A stretch of DNA of 64,000 bases. Origin: Blepharisma japonicum (lineage: Eukaryota > Ciliophora > Heterotrichea > Heterotrichida > Blepharismidae). This document shows positions 44,164-54,104 of this stretch, piece after piece. Within the stretch, counting starts at the first letter, position 1. Every line of letters starts with the position of its first letter. The stretch lies in assembly GCA_949751835.1 (NCBI GenBank), contig CATKHK010000072.1:178972-242971 (forward strand), in the 5' to 3' direction. A model generated the notes under the pieces. That model ran no database searches and was not told the DNA's origin. It saw only the letters and a program-made list of their open reading frames with translations. A program made the translations under genes and the position numbers.

Positions 44164-45858
44164 TTATTCAATATTTCTCATCTTTCTCGACGCTGCACTT
44201 TGTGTTCTCTTTCCCTTTAATCCCTTCCCTAATTTTTCGGTTCGTATAAGCTGTTCTCTTTTGGCTTTATCTTTGTCCCCCAACTTATCTTCCAGCTCTT
44301 CATCAATTCCTTCATCTGACAGCTCCTCTTCTTCTCTCGCTTGAGTTTTTACTCTGCAATTATTTGCATTTCCTCTTTCCAAAAATCCCTTAGAGCTGCT
44401 CAATTGTGGATTTGAATAAATTGCTTGTAAAACAGATACATTCCTTTGTGCTGTATCAGTTAGCTTTGAAATCAAGCCTCCTTCTTTTTCAAAAAGCCTG
44501 AAAACATCAGTAGACTTAACTTGGCCATAAATCGATATCATTTTATGCTTGATTTGCACCAAAGCTTCTATTAAATTGTCATCTGTAACTGGAATATTTG
44601 CTTGGCCTTCTATTTTTACTCCTTCTACAAGCTCGAAAATATGTTCGATTCCAGCTTTTACATTAGTGATGATGCTCATCAGTCTTTGGAATTTTGATTT
44701 ATTTTTGTCGTATTTAAGAGATGCTTTGTTGACATCTTCTTCAAGGTCATCAAAATGTTTTCTGCTCTCAGTTTCGCTGACAGCTGAATATTTCAACGAG
44801 TCAACAAGCCTTTTTAGGTCTTGCTTTTGCTTGTTTAGCTGTTCTAGCTTTTTTTGGTGCTCACTTCTGAGGTTTTCTAGATTTGCGGCGGTATCTTCTT
44901 GTGTCATGAATTTTTGGATGACTTCATTTACGTCAGTGACCCCAGTGGACTCTTTTATCCTTCGAAATGCATCTTCATAGTCTTTTATTTTTTGTTTTTC
45001 TTCTCTGGCTTGCTGATGATGAAATGCTTCATTTGCAATTCCTGCTGAAAGGCGACTCATAAATCCTTTCGACTCCTGCTCATCTTTTCCAGCTTTTTTT
45101 CTTTCAGCAATTTCAAGCTTCTGCGTCATTTCAATCCTTTGGGTCACTTCGTCTTTTTTCTCTTCAACATTTTTTTCTCTTGTCATCCTCTCTACGGTGA
45201 TTTGAGCTTCAAATCTGCATAGTTCGGCTTCCGAGGTTTCTTTAGCATGCTCTGCATCGTGACTTAATAGTAGAAGTTCTTCAAAGTCATGCTCTTTGCC
45301 TTTTAATGATCTTTCAATGGCGGCTAGCTGATTATCATACGCAACTCTCTCTTCTTTTAGTTGCTTAACGATCTGTTCATAAGTTTTTCTAATACTTTGA
45401 GCTTCATTATATTTTATCATAGCTTTATCTAAGCGGTTTTCTAGAATCCTTATTTGCCTCATCTGAGGCGCATCTTCATTAAGCATGCTCCCTTTCTGGT
45501 CATGGCTCATTTCTTTGAGTTTGTCTTGCAAAATTTTCAGCTGGCCTTGTTTTTCAGTAGCTGACCCTTTAAGTTGGTCAAGCCTCCTTCTCATTTTCAC
45601 TCCTTCAACAGTTTCATCAGACTGAGGTAAAGCTCCTGCAGACGTTGGCTGTTTTACAGACACTTTAAGATTGGCGCGCAGCTCTTTATGCTCTTTTTGG
45701 AGCTGAAGAATGGTTTCTTCATTTTGTTTTCGGGTAAAGTTGAGATTTTCGATTACTTTTTTTCGTTCACCTTCCAAATAAGTTAACCTTTTTTGCAGTT
45801 CTTCAAGCTCATCTTCAGGGGTACCTAACTTTTCATTTCTAGACGGAGATCGAGCCAT
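44164..45858 (-). CDS. Outer dynein arm docking-complex-like coiled-coil protein (ODAD3/CCDC151 type)
   Basis: 564 aa, almost entirely coiled coil to about residue 400. The segment QIRILENRLDKAMIKYNEAQ, then SIRKTYEQIVKQLKEERVAY, ELLLLSHDAEHAKE and EAELCRFEAQITVERMTREK follows the conserved core of ODAD3/CCDC151, which helps anchor outer dynein arms to ciliary doublet microtubules. ODAD1/CCDC114 is a related alternative. The acidic/basic C-terminus (ELSDEGIDEELEDKLGDKD) is disordered. No TGA codon and no intron; stop TAA. Confidence 0.65.
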   Translation of the reverse strand: MARSPSRNEKLGTPEDELEELQKRLTYLEGERKKVIENLNFTRKQNEETILQLQKEHKELRANLKVSVKQPTSAGALPQSDETVEGVKMRRRLDQLKGSATEKQGQLKILQDKLKEMSHDQKGSMLNEDAPQMRQIRILENRLDKAMIKYNEAQSIRKTYEQIVKQLKEERVAYDNQLAAIERSLKGKEHDFEELLLLSHDAEHAKETSEAELCRFEAQITVERMTREKNVEEKKDEVTQRIEMTQKLEIAERKKAGKDEQESKGFMSRLSAGIANEAFHHQQAREEKQKIKDYEDAFRRIKESTGVTDVNEVIQKFMTQEDTAANLENLRSEHQKKLEQLNKQKQDLKRLVDSLKYSAVSETESRKHFDDLEEDVNKASLKYDKNKSKFQRLMSIITNVKAGIEHIFELVEGVKIEGQANIPVTDDNLIEALVQIKHKMISIYGQVKSTDVFRLFEKEGGLISKLTDTAQRNVSVLQAIYSNPQLSSSKGFLERGNANNCRVKTQAREEEELSDEGIDEELEDKLGDKDKAKREQLIRTEKLGKGLKGKRTQSAASRKMRNIE

Positions 45859-46144
45859 TTTGAATCGAAGTATTTATATTAAAAAGTTCATAAATTTCAT
45901 TATCTTTCATTTATTTGGATTATTTATAAGGTTATTGGATTAGTTTACTATAAAACTATATAAATTATTCCACCTAATACAATAAGTTATTTAAATGTGG
46001 CAATTTGTATTATCATTAATTTCTAATAAATTCTCTTATGTGGCTTAAATAAATTCAAATTTCAATTTTGACTTTAAAATGTTTATTGTAATCATAAGCT
46101 GAGTTAACAGTATTTTTATCTCATTTTTCCTCTATTCGCTATAA

Positions 46145-47472
46145 ATGGCATTTCTGATCTATTTAAGTGCCTTATTTCTCTGCGCAAAGGCAGGCTTGTT
46201 TTATCCTGAGCAGGTTCATTTATCCTGGACCGAAAAAAAAACGAAATGCGGGCCAGCTGAATTACCTGGCTTCCAATGAACACGGAAGTAGAATACAGAG
46301 CATTCGAGTGTGCATCCAACCAGACCCTTAGCAGAGACTGAAAATTCGCCAAAGGGTATAGCAAACAAATCAACGTAGGAAGGTTTACTGATCGTTATTC
46401 TATGATCCACACTGCTGTAATGACTCATATCCAATCAGACTGCAAATACGAGTACCGTGTAGGTTCAGGGCTATTTTGGAGCGAAATGTTCAAGTTCAAT
46501 GGAAGAACTCCTGAAGATGGTAACAACACTTTGGCCAGTTTTATTGTGTATGGAGATTTGGGGACTGGCCCATATGCTGAATACACAAGAGTTGCGCTCA
46601 AAGATGAGCTTAAAAACAACGAATATTTAGCTATGATACATTTGGGAGATTTTGCTTATGACATGGAAGATAGAGAAGGCAGAATTGGAGATTTGTTTAT
46701 GAACAACATCGAGCCATATGCAGCAAATTATCCTTATATGACAACCACAGGGAATCATGAAAAATTCAAAAATCTAACTCACTATAAAGATAGGTTCATA
46801 ATGCCTTGGAACGAGGCCAGCAAAAACTCCAGCTATTTCTACTCCTTAAATATCGGCCCTCTCCATATGATTTTCCTTAACACCTATGCTTATTTTAAAG
46901 AAGAATTCATTAATGAGGCTTTGACGCAGACAAACTGGCTTATAGAAGATTTAAAGGAAGCAAATAAAAACAGAAGCTTAAGACCTTGGATTGTCATTTT
47001 AGGCCACCACCCTCTTTATTGCTCTGTGGACTGGAGATTTCCAACCTATCCTGAAAATGTTGACTGTCAAATTGATGCCCCTATGCTTCAAACCCATCTC
47101 GAAGACCTTGCGTATACAAACGGTGTGGACCTATTCCTTACAGCACATGTCCATAACTATGAAAGAGATGCAGCGATCTACAAAAATGAAACAATCCCAA
47201 GTGAAGTAGATACCCAGTCAATGCATTATAATCCAAATGCTCCTATATATATAGTGACTGGAAATGCAGGTAATAGAAGAGCAAGAAATGACCCTACAAG
47301 CAAAACTCCTCAGTATTGGGCGAGATATTTAAGTGATGATTATGGATATGGCAGATTCAAAGCCTATAATGAAACGCATATATACTATGAGCAGTACAGC
47401 GCTGAGAACAAGAAGACAGTAGACAGTGTCTGGATCATAAAGAATAGGCTTAGTTATGCCCCACTAGACTAA
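46145..47472 (+). CDS. Purple acid phosphatase, secreted, with an apparent frameshift
   Basis: About 442 aa if one extra A is assumed in the A9 run at 46233-46241. The ATG at 46145 gives a signal peptide (MAFLIYLSALFLCAKA) and YPEQVHLSWTEKK. The A-run then leads into the wrong frame, while frame 46240 onward continues NEMRASWITWLPMNTEVEYR, exactly as expected for the family. Metal ligands are intact: YGDLGTGP, HLGDFAYD, TGNHE, GHHPLYCS and AHVHNYER, which bind the Fe(III)-M(II) pair. The N-terminal fibronectin-like domain precedes the metallophosphatase domain. It hydrolyses phosphate esters in lysosome, phagosome or medium. The frameshift is most simply a homopolymer under-call. Stop TAA. 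Confidence 0.88.
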
Positions 47473-47513
47473 TCTAAAATGGTTTTTCTTATAAATATGA
47501 AAGTAATTATCTT

Positions 47514-48974
47514 TTAAGCTCTGTTTTCTGGAGCAACTCTTGGATTTGCGGCCATAAGAACAGACGCGTCTTCAATTTCGTTTGGTTCTAAATAACAATT
47601 ACTGTCGAAAATCATGCAAAAGGCTTCGAAATTGATCGGCTCGTTGATGCTTAGTCCTATTTCACTGAACATCTTTGCGATGTCTTCATCAGTCAGCTTC
47701 CACCCAGCTCTCTCCATGGCAACTTTCAGCTTATCTTTTGTAATAGCTCCTTCGTCATCAATATCGAAACTTTTGAAAGCCAGCCATAATGCATCTTTAT
47801 TATGGAGAACTTTTTTATCCAAAGTAGCTGCAAGGAAGTCTGAATAGTTGAGTGTCCCATTTTCTGTTTGGTCTAAGCCTTTGATAAGGTCTAAATATCA
47901 TTTACCTTCTACATCTTCATCGCTTAGATTTACTCCAACTTGGCTCAGTCCGGCCTGCAGGTCTTTTGCGGTAATTCGGCCAGTGTGCTCTGTATCAAGC
48001 TGTCTGAAAATTTCATTGAGCTCATCGATTTCTTTGTTTTTCAAATACCGAATCAGTACATGCATGGTCTCTCTTATAAGTTGATTAGCCTTGCCTCTTT
48101 GCCTGAGTCTCTGCATGACTTTTCTATGAACTTTCTTCGTGGAAGGATTGGTTCTGAGTTCGAACCATGGATGGCCTAATGCTTCTTTTGAAGTGATTCT
48201 TAGGTTGGCTTTGGGCTCTAAAAGTCTTTTAAGAAGATCTTTAGCTTCATCAGAAAGCCTTTCCCAGTCTTCTCCTTCTTGCGAATAATTGCAACGTGCA
48301 ATTTGTTTGTAAATCGAAGCATCTGAGTCTCCATCAAACGGCGCCTTTCCCAGTAGAAGCATATACATGATGACGCCAATACTCCACTCGTCACATCCTG
48401 GCCCATATTTATTATTGAGAACTTCCGGAGCTACATAATAAGCACTGCCAACCACTGTATTTTGACCAGTTTCGTCACTGACAAATTTTTTGGCCAGTCC
48501 AAAGTCAATGATTTTTATCTCAGCGTCTGGGTCTTTTGAACTCAGCATAATATTTTCAGGTTTCAAGTCTCTATGGAAGATTTGGAGACTATGCAAGTGG
48601 CTAACTGCGTTCATGATGCAATAAATGATTTTTGACGCTTCAGCTTCATTATACCTTTGTCGTTCCGTGAGCTGCTCAAAAAGTTCGCCTCCTGCGCAGT
48701 GTTCCATGACCATGTAAATATATTTATCATCTTCATATACTTCATACAATTTGACAATATTCGGATGATTTACCATCATCAATAACGAAAGTTCTCTCTG
48801 CAGAAGATGCACCTGCTCCCCCATTTTGTTCTTATCAATACACTTGATGGCGTATTCTTGCGAATCCTTTGTGCCTTTTCTTAGCGCTCTTTTAACTGAT
48901 CCAAAATGCCCTGTTCCTAGTAGTTCTAAAATTTCATAATGCTTATGAATGTCTGGCATAAAGCTTACTGTCAT
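47514..48974 (-). CDS. CDPK: Calcium-dependent protein kinase (CDPK)
   Basis: 486 aa, TGA=Trp at 47898-47900, stop TAA. Kinase domain at about 12-270: GTGHFGSVKRA, IFHRDLKPENIML, DFGLAKKF, VVGSAYYVAPEVL and DEWSIGVIMYMLL. A junction helix with basic residues (KVMQRLRQRGKAN) follows, then four EF-hand positions at about 325-465. Loops 1 and 2 (DTEHTGRITAKD, DQTENGTLNYSD) end in Asp rather than Glu; loop 3 (DIDDEGAITKDK) ends in Lys; the fourth is degenerate. CDPKs act as calcium-triggered kinases in plants, apicomplexans and ciliates. No N-terminal Gly2 acylation signal (MTVSFMPDIHKH). Confidence 0.93.
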
Positions 48975-49129
48975 TATTTATTTTTATCCCGATTTGGTCG
49001 CCGATCGCTTTTTTATTTTCTTCTTTCCTTGGCAATGAGCTGTGGTGCGGCTTATCTTTTTTGTTGTCTGAAAAGCAGCCTCCCATTTTTACGATTAAAA
49101 ATTAATTTCGCTCAATTAGAATAATCAGC

Positions 49130-51682
49130 TTACTCAGGTACGAAATTAGGGTTTTTCTTCAAGATGATGAAGTTTTCCAGAACTTCAGAATATGGGATAT
49201 ATTCTTCTGTAGCCAGCTCGGCGCGCTCACCGTATGCAAGAAGGACAGGAGTTGTGTGGGTTTGGAAGCCAGTAATGGTTCTTGGATTTCCTGCTTGGCC
49301 CACGGTATCAACTGCTTGACCGACTCGGACTTGGACTGAAATTGGCTGGAGATTTTCGTCAAGGGTGACAAGCATTCTTGGATAAATTGCACAGGCTAAA
49401 TAGAAAAGCAGGTATTGGCCGTGACCGTGGACTAATTGATCAATGTTAAGCATTGTATGTAAAACAGTCAAAATTCCTCCTAAAGCAACTGGGGATAATA
49501 AATATCTTTCTGAATGGTATGGATCTAAAGTCATCAATCCCTTGCCCATATGTAGGAGTCCTTGAGCAATTCTTACCATAAAAAGCTGATTGTCTTCATT
49601 TGAGTAAAACCCTGCGAGCTGCCTCAAAGTTCCTGCAAGCCTTGAGTTATTTGTTCCAGCCCCTACCATTCCAATAGCGAAAATTGCAGCCTGGGCAACC
49701 TGAGCATCAACATCATGAGACAGCTTTGATAGAATATCAATGACATTTACCTTCGGATTGCTAATACACAATAAAGCAATAGCTAAAGGAGTTGCACGTT
49801 TAATATTCAAATCTCCATATTGCAATAAATGATCAAAAGCTCTAAGTGCCATATCAATTCCTACATTTTCTCCCATAGCTATTAAAGAAAACCCAATAAC
49901 TGCTACCATTTGATGCTGCCATTCTTTTTCTTCTAAATGCTCTGCACATGCCTGTAGCATTTCTTGGACTTTCAGGACGTTTCCAGACCCAGCATAAGCG
50001 CAGCTTTCTACTGTAAGAAGTGCGTATTTTTTAATTGGAGCTGCAACAAGGTCTTCAATGATTGACATGGTTGTTTGAACTCTATCTTGCTGTCCTAAGA
50101 AAACTAATCCTATTCCTAAGGCAAAGAAGCGGGCATAAGGGCTGGAAAGTTCCGTTTCACTTCTTTCCATAAGAGTTTGGAGAACTACTTGTGCAACATC
50201 TTCATTGCAAGTGCCTACAAAAACAAGACCAAGTCCTAATGCAGCAAGAGCAGAGGATTCTAAAGATACTGATGTGTCAATTACAAGTGGGCTTAGCACT
50301 TCTAAAACATCTTCTCTTCCTGACCCTGCGTATGCTAAAGATAGACCAGCTATAATTCCTACTCGAAGTTTATCATTCGCGGCATCTAACCCTTCAGTTA
50401 ATAAGGCAAATGCAGGGTCGCATTCGTTTTTAATGCCTGCGTTTACAGTCCCAAATGCCATTAGAGCTCCTGACCTAATAAAATCTTCTCTTGAGTACTG
50501 ATATTTGTCAATCCTAGTCATGCCTTCGTCTACGTTCCATAATAATAAAAGTCCTAGTGAGGCAGCAGCTGTCATGAGGCCCCATTCTTTGTGTCTGAAA
50601 ACCCACTTCTTTTCTTCATTGAATACAAGCGCATCGTTACAGTACCCAGCATTCACAAAAGCGTTAACAATTGTGGAGGCTAAATTTTGTTTATGCGAAT
50701 CTAACTGGCCACCTTGAACTCCTCTTCCTCGTTCTTCTAAGTGAGACTTATAAATATCTTCAGGGATTTTTGGTTCTAAAACTTCAAGATCTGTGGCTAA
50801 CTTAATAAAGGCTTCATTCATAAATTCATTTGAAATGATTTTGGCTAAGTCTTCGTCTTCAATCTGGAAATTTACTCTTTGTCGAGCGAGCTGATAGCAC
50901 ATTTGCTTCTTAGCCACCGGATCGGTGCAAGATTCCATAGCTTCATTAATAATTTCTGGCCTATTGATTTTCAGTGCAATTCTTAATGCTTCAGGGAATT
51001 TCCCAGCTTTTAAGTAGCATTTAAAGCAAACGTGAAGAGTTTTATACATTTCGTCAGGATCAGCTGCATAAAGAGCCATCCCTTCAATATATTGGCACAT
51101 TCTTTTGTAGTTGTCAAGCTCCACATATTGAGTCAAATTTTCTAGGCAGTCGACTTCAGATAAAAGGTCGATGGCTTCGAATTCTGAACTATGCTTAATT
51201 AAGAAAGGCGCAATGATATCCACGATGCTCAGCAAGTCAGCTCGGTCCTGTTCGCCTCGAAGCCTTAGGAGGTATTCATCCCTTATTTCTCCACACAAGT
51301 TTCTGACATATTCTTGGCCCCATTTGGTGGCGGCATCTTGGTTGCCCTGAAGCAGAAATTGAAGACTTTCACGCTCTTCTGGGGTACCCATGGTGACTGC
51401 AAGGATTGAGAGGAAGTTGGCAAGTTCCGTTTTGAAGGCAGATGCTGACAAAGTTGAGTAGAGAGTTTTTATAGTGGAATAATGAGGCTTAAGAAACTTG
51501 AGAGGCTTTGGAATAGAAGTCATTGAAGTTGTTGCTGTTTGGACTTCTGTTTCAAGTGATTTTAGGGATGCTTCTGCTGAGGATAGGTCTTGTAGATTTT
51601 GAACTAATAAATCGAGCTTATCTTTTAATGCTTGGTCTTCTTCTGATAGTTCAGGAGTGATTTTCTCTTTGGAGTCAGCCAT
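49130..51682 (-). CDS. RPN1: 26S proteasome regulatory subunit RPN1 (PSMD2)
   Basis: 850 aa, uninterrupted, no TGA, stop TAA. N-terminal helical region, then the PC-repeat toroid (about 400-770) with repeats such as GLSLAYAGSGREDVLEVLSPLV, AALGLGLVFVGTCNED, ARFFALGIGLVFLGQQDR and AIFAIGMVGAGTNNSR, then a C-terminal strand domain (TITGFQTHTTPVLLAYGERA). RPN1 is the base subunit that receives ubiquitin and UBL shuttle factors and the deubiquitinase Ubp6. Length is near that of human PSMD2 (908 aa). Confidence 0.95.
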   Translation of the reverse strand: MADSKEKITPELSEEDQALKDKLDLLVQNLQDLSSAEASLKSLETEVQTATTSMTSIPKPLKFLKPHYSTIKTLYSTLSASAFKTELANFLSILAVTMGTPEERESLQFLLQGNQDAATKWGQEYVRNLCGEIRDEYLLRLRGEQDRADLLSIVDIIAPFLIKHSSEFEAIDLLSEVDCLENLTQYVELDNYKRMCQYIEGMALYAADPDEMYKTLHVCFKCYLKAGKFPEALRIALKINRPEIINEAMESCTDPVAKKQMCYQLARQRVNFQIEDEDLAKIISNEFMNEAFIKLATDLEVLEPKIPEDIYKSHLEERGRGVQGGQLDSHKQNLASTIVNAFVNAGYCNDALVFNEEKKWVFRHKEWGLMTAAASLGLLLLWNVDEGMTRIDKYQYSREDFIRSGALMAFGTVNAGIKNECDPAFALLTEGLDAANDKLRVGIIAGLSLAYAGSGREDVLEVLSPLVIDTSVSLESSALAALGLGLVFVGTCNEDVAQVVLQTLMERSETELSSPYARFFALGIGLVFLGQQDRVQTTMSIIEDLVAAPIKKYALLTVESCAYAGSGNVLKVQEMLQACAEHLEEKEWQHQMVAVIGFSLIAMGENVGIDMALRAFDHLLQYGDLNIKRATPLAIALLCISNPKVNVIDILSKLSHDVDAQVAQAAIFAIGMVGAGTNNSRLAGTLRQLAGFYSNEDNQLFMVRIAQGLLHMGKGLMTLDPYHSERYLLSPVALGGILTVLHTMLNIDQLVHGHGQYLLFYLACAIYPRMLVTLDENLQPISVQVRVGQAVDTVGQAGNPRTITGFQTHTTPVLLAYGERAELATEEYIPYSEVLENFIILKKNPNFVPE

Positions 51683-52215
51683 ATTTATAAGAAATGCTAT
51701 TGTGAAAAGTTTTGCACTAAATTCAAGCTAAATGCTTTTAAATGAATTTTCTAGTTATCAGTTTAGAGAAGAATCTGTATAATAATTTTACTCATTTGTT
51801 AAATGAAGCAATATAAAATAATTAATTATAAATTAAGAGACTCTTTACTCATATTAATATTAGAGATGATATATTTCTGTCTTTATAGAAATAAATAAAA
51901 GATTTGCTTTATAACGAAATAATAGTCATCAAGAGAGCAAGTAATTATAAATAATCTAGAATCAGAACTAAATTCCTCAATAATCAGATCAGGTCTGTGG
52001 GGTTCATCATAATCACATTTTAATAATTATTACCATCTTTATCACTCTTTTTCTTCCAAAAGACTTTTCTCTAAATCTTAAATAGCAATCACACATTAGA
52101 AATTCATACTTCTTTGAATTTAATGCATGACATCATCATATACAATTATTGACTCATTAAAACCATCAATGTGGACAAAGCCAATAAAAATATTTTTTGT
52201 TGAAATTTAAATAAA
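51683..52215. other. Intergenic region between divergent genes
   Basis: 533 nt upstream of both RPN1 and the TBC1D23-like gene. AT-rich; I see no additional gene, tRNA or repeat. Confidence 0.5.
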
Positions 52216-54003
52216 ATGAACTTCAACGAAGACCTTTGAAAGGTATAACGCAAGCAGCGAATTTTAACCCCAGTCCAAATACCTAAATACAGCTCTTTAG
52301 ATCAGCTAGAAATGGAAAGCCAAAAAGTACTTAAAACTGATGTTGATAGAACTCGAGCAGAAGAAATGTCAGAAATCGAAAGAGAACAGCTCGAAATATT
52401 ATTGAAGTTCTATTGCAAAGAGCATAATTGCCCATACAAGCAAGGTATGAATGAAATATTGGCACCTTTTATCTTAATGGTTCGCTATAACTTGCCTTTA
52501 AATAAAGTATATAACTACTTTGAAGGTTTTATTGACCACTTACTGCCCACTATGTTTTTAGATAAGGTAAATCATAAGTAGGACTTTCGCCCATTGAAAT
52601 CAATGTTCATGATTCTACGTCTACTTCTGAGATATCATGAGCCAAGAATAAGCACTTTCTTTCATGACAATGGAATTTTTCCTGAAATATACGCAACCTC
52701 TTGATTTCTTACTGCTTATTCAAGCAAAATCGGGAATTTAGAAGCTTTATTTTTGATTTGAGAAGAATTGATTGTTCAAAATGACCCATTGCACACGATT
52801 TACCTTGGGGTTGCTATATTAGGATATTTTAAAAATTTTATATTAGCAAACGAAGGCAGCTTAATACCACAAACAATTTTGCATCTCCCGCTTAACGATG
52901 CAAATTACATCAGAGAAATAATCCAAAAAGCAAGAGAAATTAAAAATAAGATGCCATTCAGCCTCCATATAAAACTGAAAAGTTATGATATTTTTAATTT
53001 AGATAAAATTGACTATATAAATGAAGAGCTTGAAGCGCAATTTTGTTTGAATATTATGGCTCATGAAGTTTTAATGAGAGAGTTCCCAGAAGAAAAGATC
53101 TGCAGCTGTAAAAATAATGACTGCGACTGATGCAAGACAAAAGAAAAAAAAGTTCCGCTTATCATAATAGATGCAAGAACTGAAAGTGAGCATCTTCAAG
53201 GAATTTTCCCGAACTCAATTATTTTGGTCCCCGAGGCATATGAAGACCACAACATAATAATTGATTTCCCTGACCAGTTTTTAGAAATGAGAGGAATTTA
53301 TCATTTTTGCTTGCTTGCAAGCAGAGAAATAAAAGGGACCAATTTTGATCTTAAAGATGAAAATCAAGTTGAAGAGGATGACCCAAATATTGTGCAAAAT
53401 ATGGTACAAAATTTATTCCAAGCTTTTCTTTTAAAAGGTTTCCAATATGTAAGTATTGTTAATGGGGGATATTCAAGATGTCATGAGCTGGCTATTAAAA
53501 ACAATCTGCAAATTGAAGGACATGATAAAAGCATATGCCAGCTTTGCACGCCAAATAAAAGAAGGATTAGCGATATTTTGACTGATTTAATGATGGGAAG
53601 AGTTGTCCGGGCATTTTCGGATGACAAATGCAAAACCCCTCGAATGATTGATATTGATGCATTAAGGTCTGATCCTTTAACAGCATTTTTTGCGTGTAAA
53701 GAATATAATATAAAGAAAGAAACAATTTTGAATGATTCTTTATGTATAATTGTTACAGATATACATGTAATTATTGGAGAAATCGATGAAGTGGATAAGA
53801 GTGCAGACCCTTATATCATAAGACAGCTGAAAATCAAAAATTTGGTAAAAATCAAGTCCCATAAAAAACTCAAAAATATAATCAAGCTAAAATTTAAGAG
53901 TGCTGATAAGACTTTTTACTATTTTATGAATTCAGTAAGTGATGCAGAATCATGCTTAAGAAGCTTATCAAGGAACTATGCTGAGTTGAGCATGAAGATT
54001 TAA
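52216..54003 (+). CDS. TBC1D23: TBC1D23-like protein (TBC - rhodanese - PH-like), two 15-nt introns
   Basis: 585 aa after removing introns 52243-52257 and 52567-52581; several TGA=Trp; stop TAA. TBC domain at about 20-260 with TDVDRTR (arginine-finger motif) and CPYKQGMNEILAPF (glutamine-finger motif). A short Cys cluster (CSCKNNDCDWC) leads into a rhodanese-like domain (PLIIIDARTESEHLQGIFPN) without an evident catalytic Cys. A C-terminal PH-like domain follows (about 460-580). This three-domain order is specific to TBC1D23, which tethers endosome-derived vesicles to golgins at the trans-Golgi. Whether it is a Rab GAP is open, though both finger motifs are present here. Confidence 0.85.
52243..52257 (+). 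other. 15-nt spliceosomal intron
   Basis: GTATAACGCAAGCAG, contains an in-frame TAA; removal gives DLWKRILTPVQIP, a normal TBC-domain start. A at position 10. Confidence 0.9.
52567..52581 (+). other. 15-nt spliceosomal intron
   Basis: GTAAATCATAAGTAG, ends in an in-frame TAG; removal joins MFLDK to DFRPLKSMFMI within the TBC domain. A at position 10. Confidence 0.92.
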
Positions 54004-54104
54004 TTGCTAATCCTATTATATACAATTTTAAGATTAATATTAATCATTATATATGAATAGGTAATTTTAAATTCATTCTGTATTTATAAGCTGTAGAATT
54101 TAAA

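Noticed and set aside
46233-46241. A 14- or 17-nt intron explaining the acid phosphatase frame change
   Set aside because: No GT...AG pair of suitable length lies between the signal peptide and the in-frame FN3-like segment; the protein match passes straight through the A-run.
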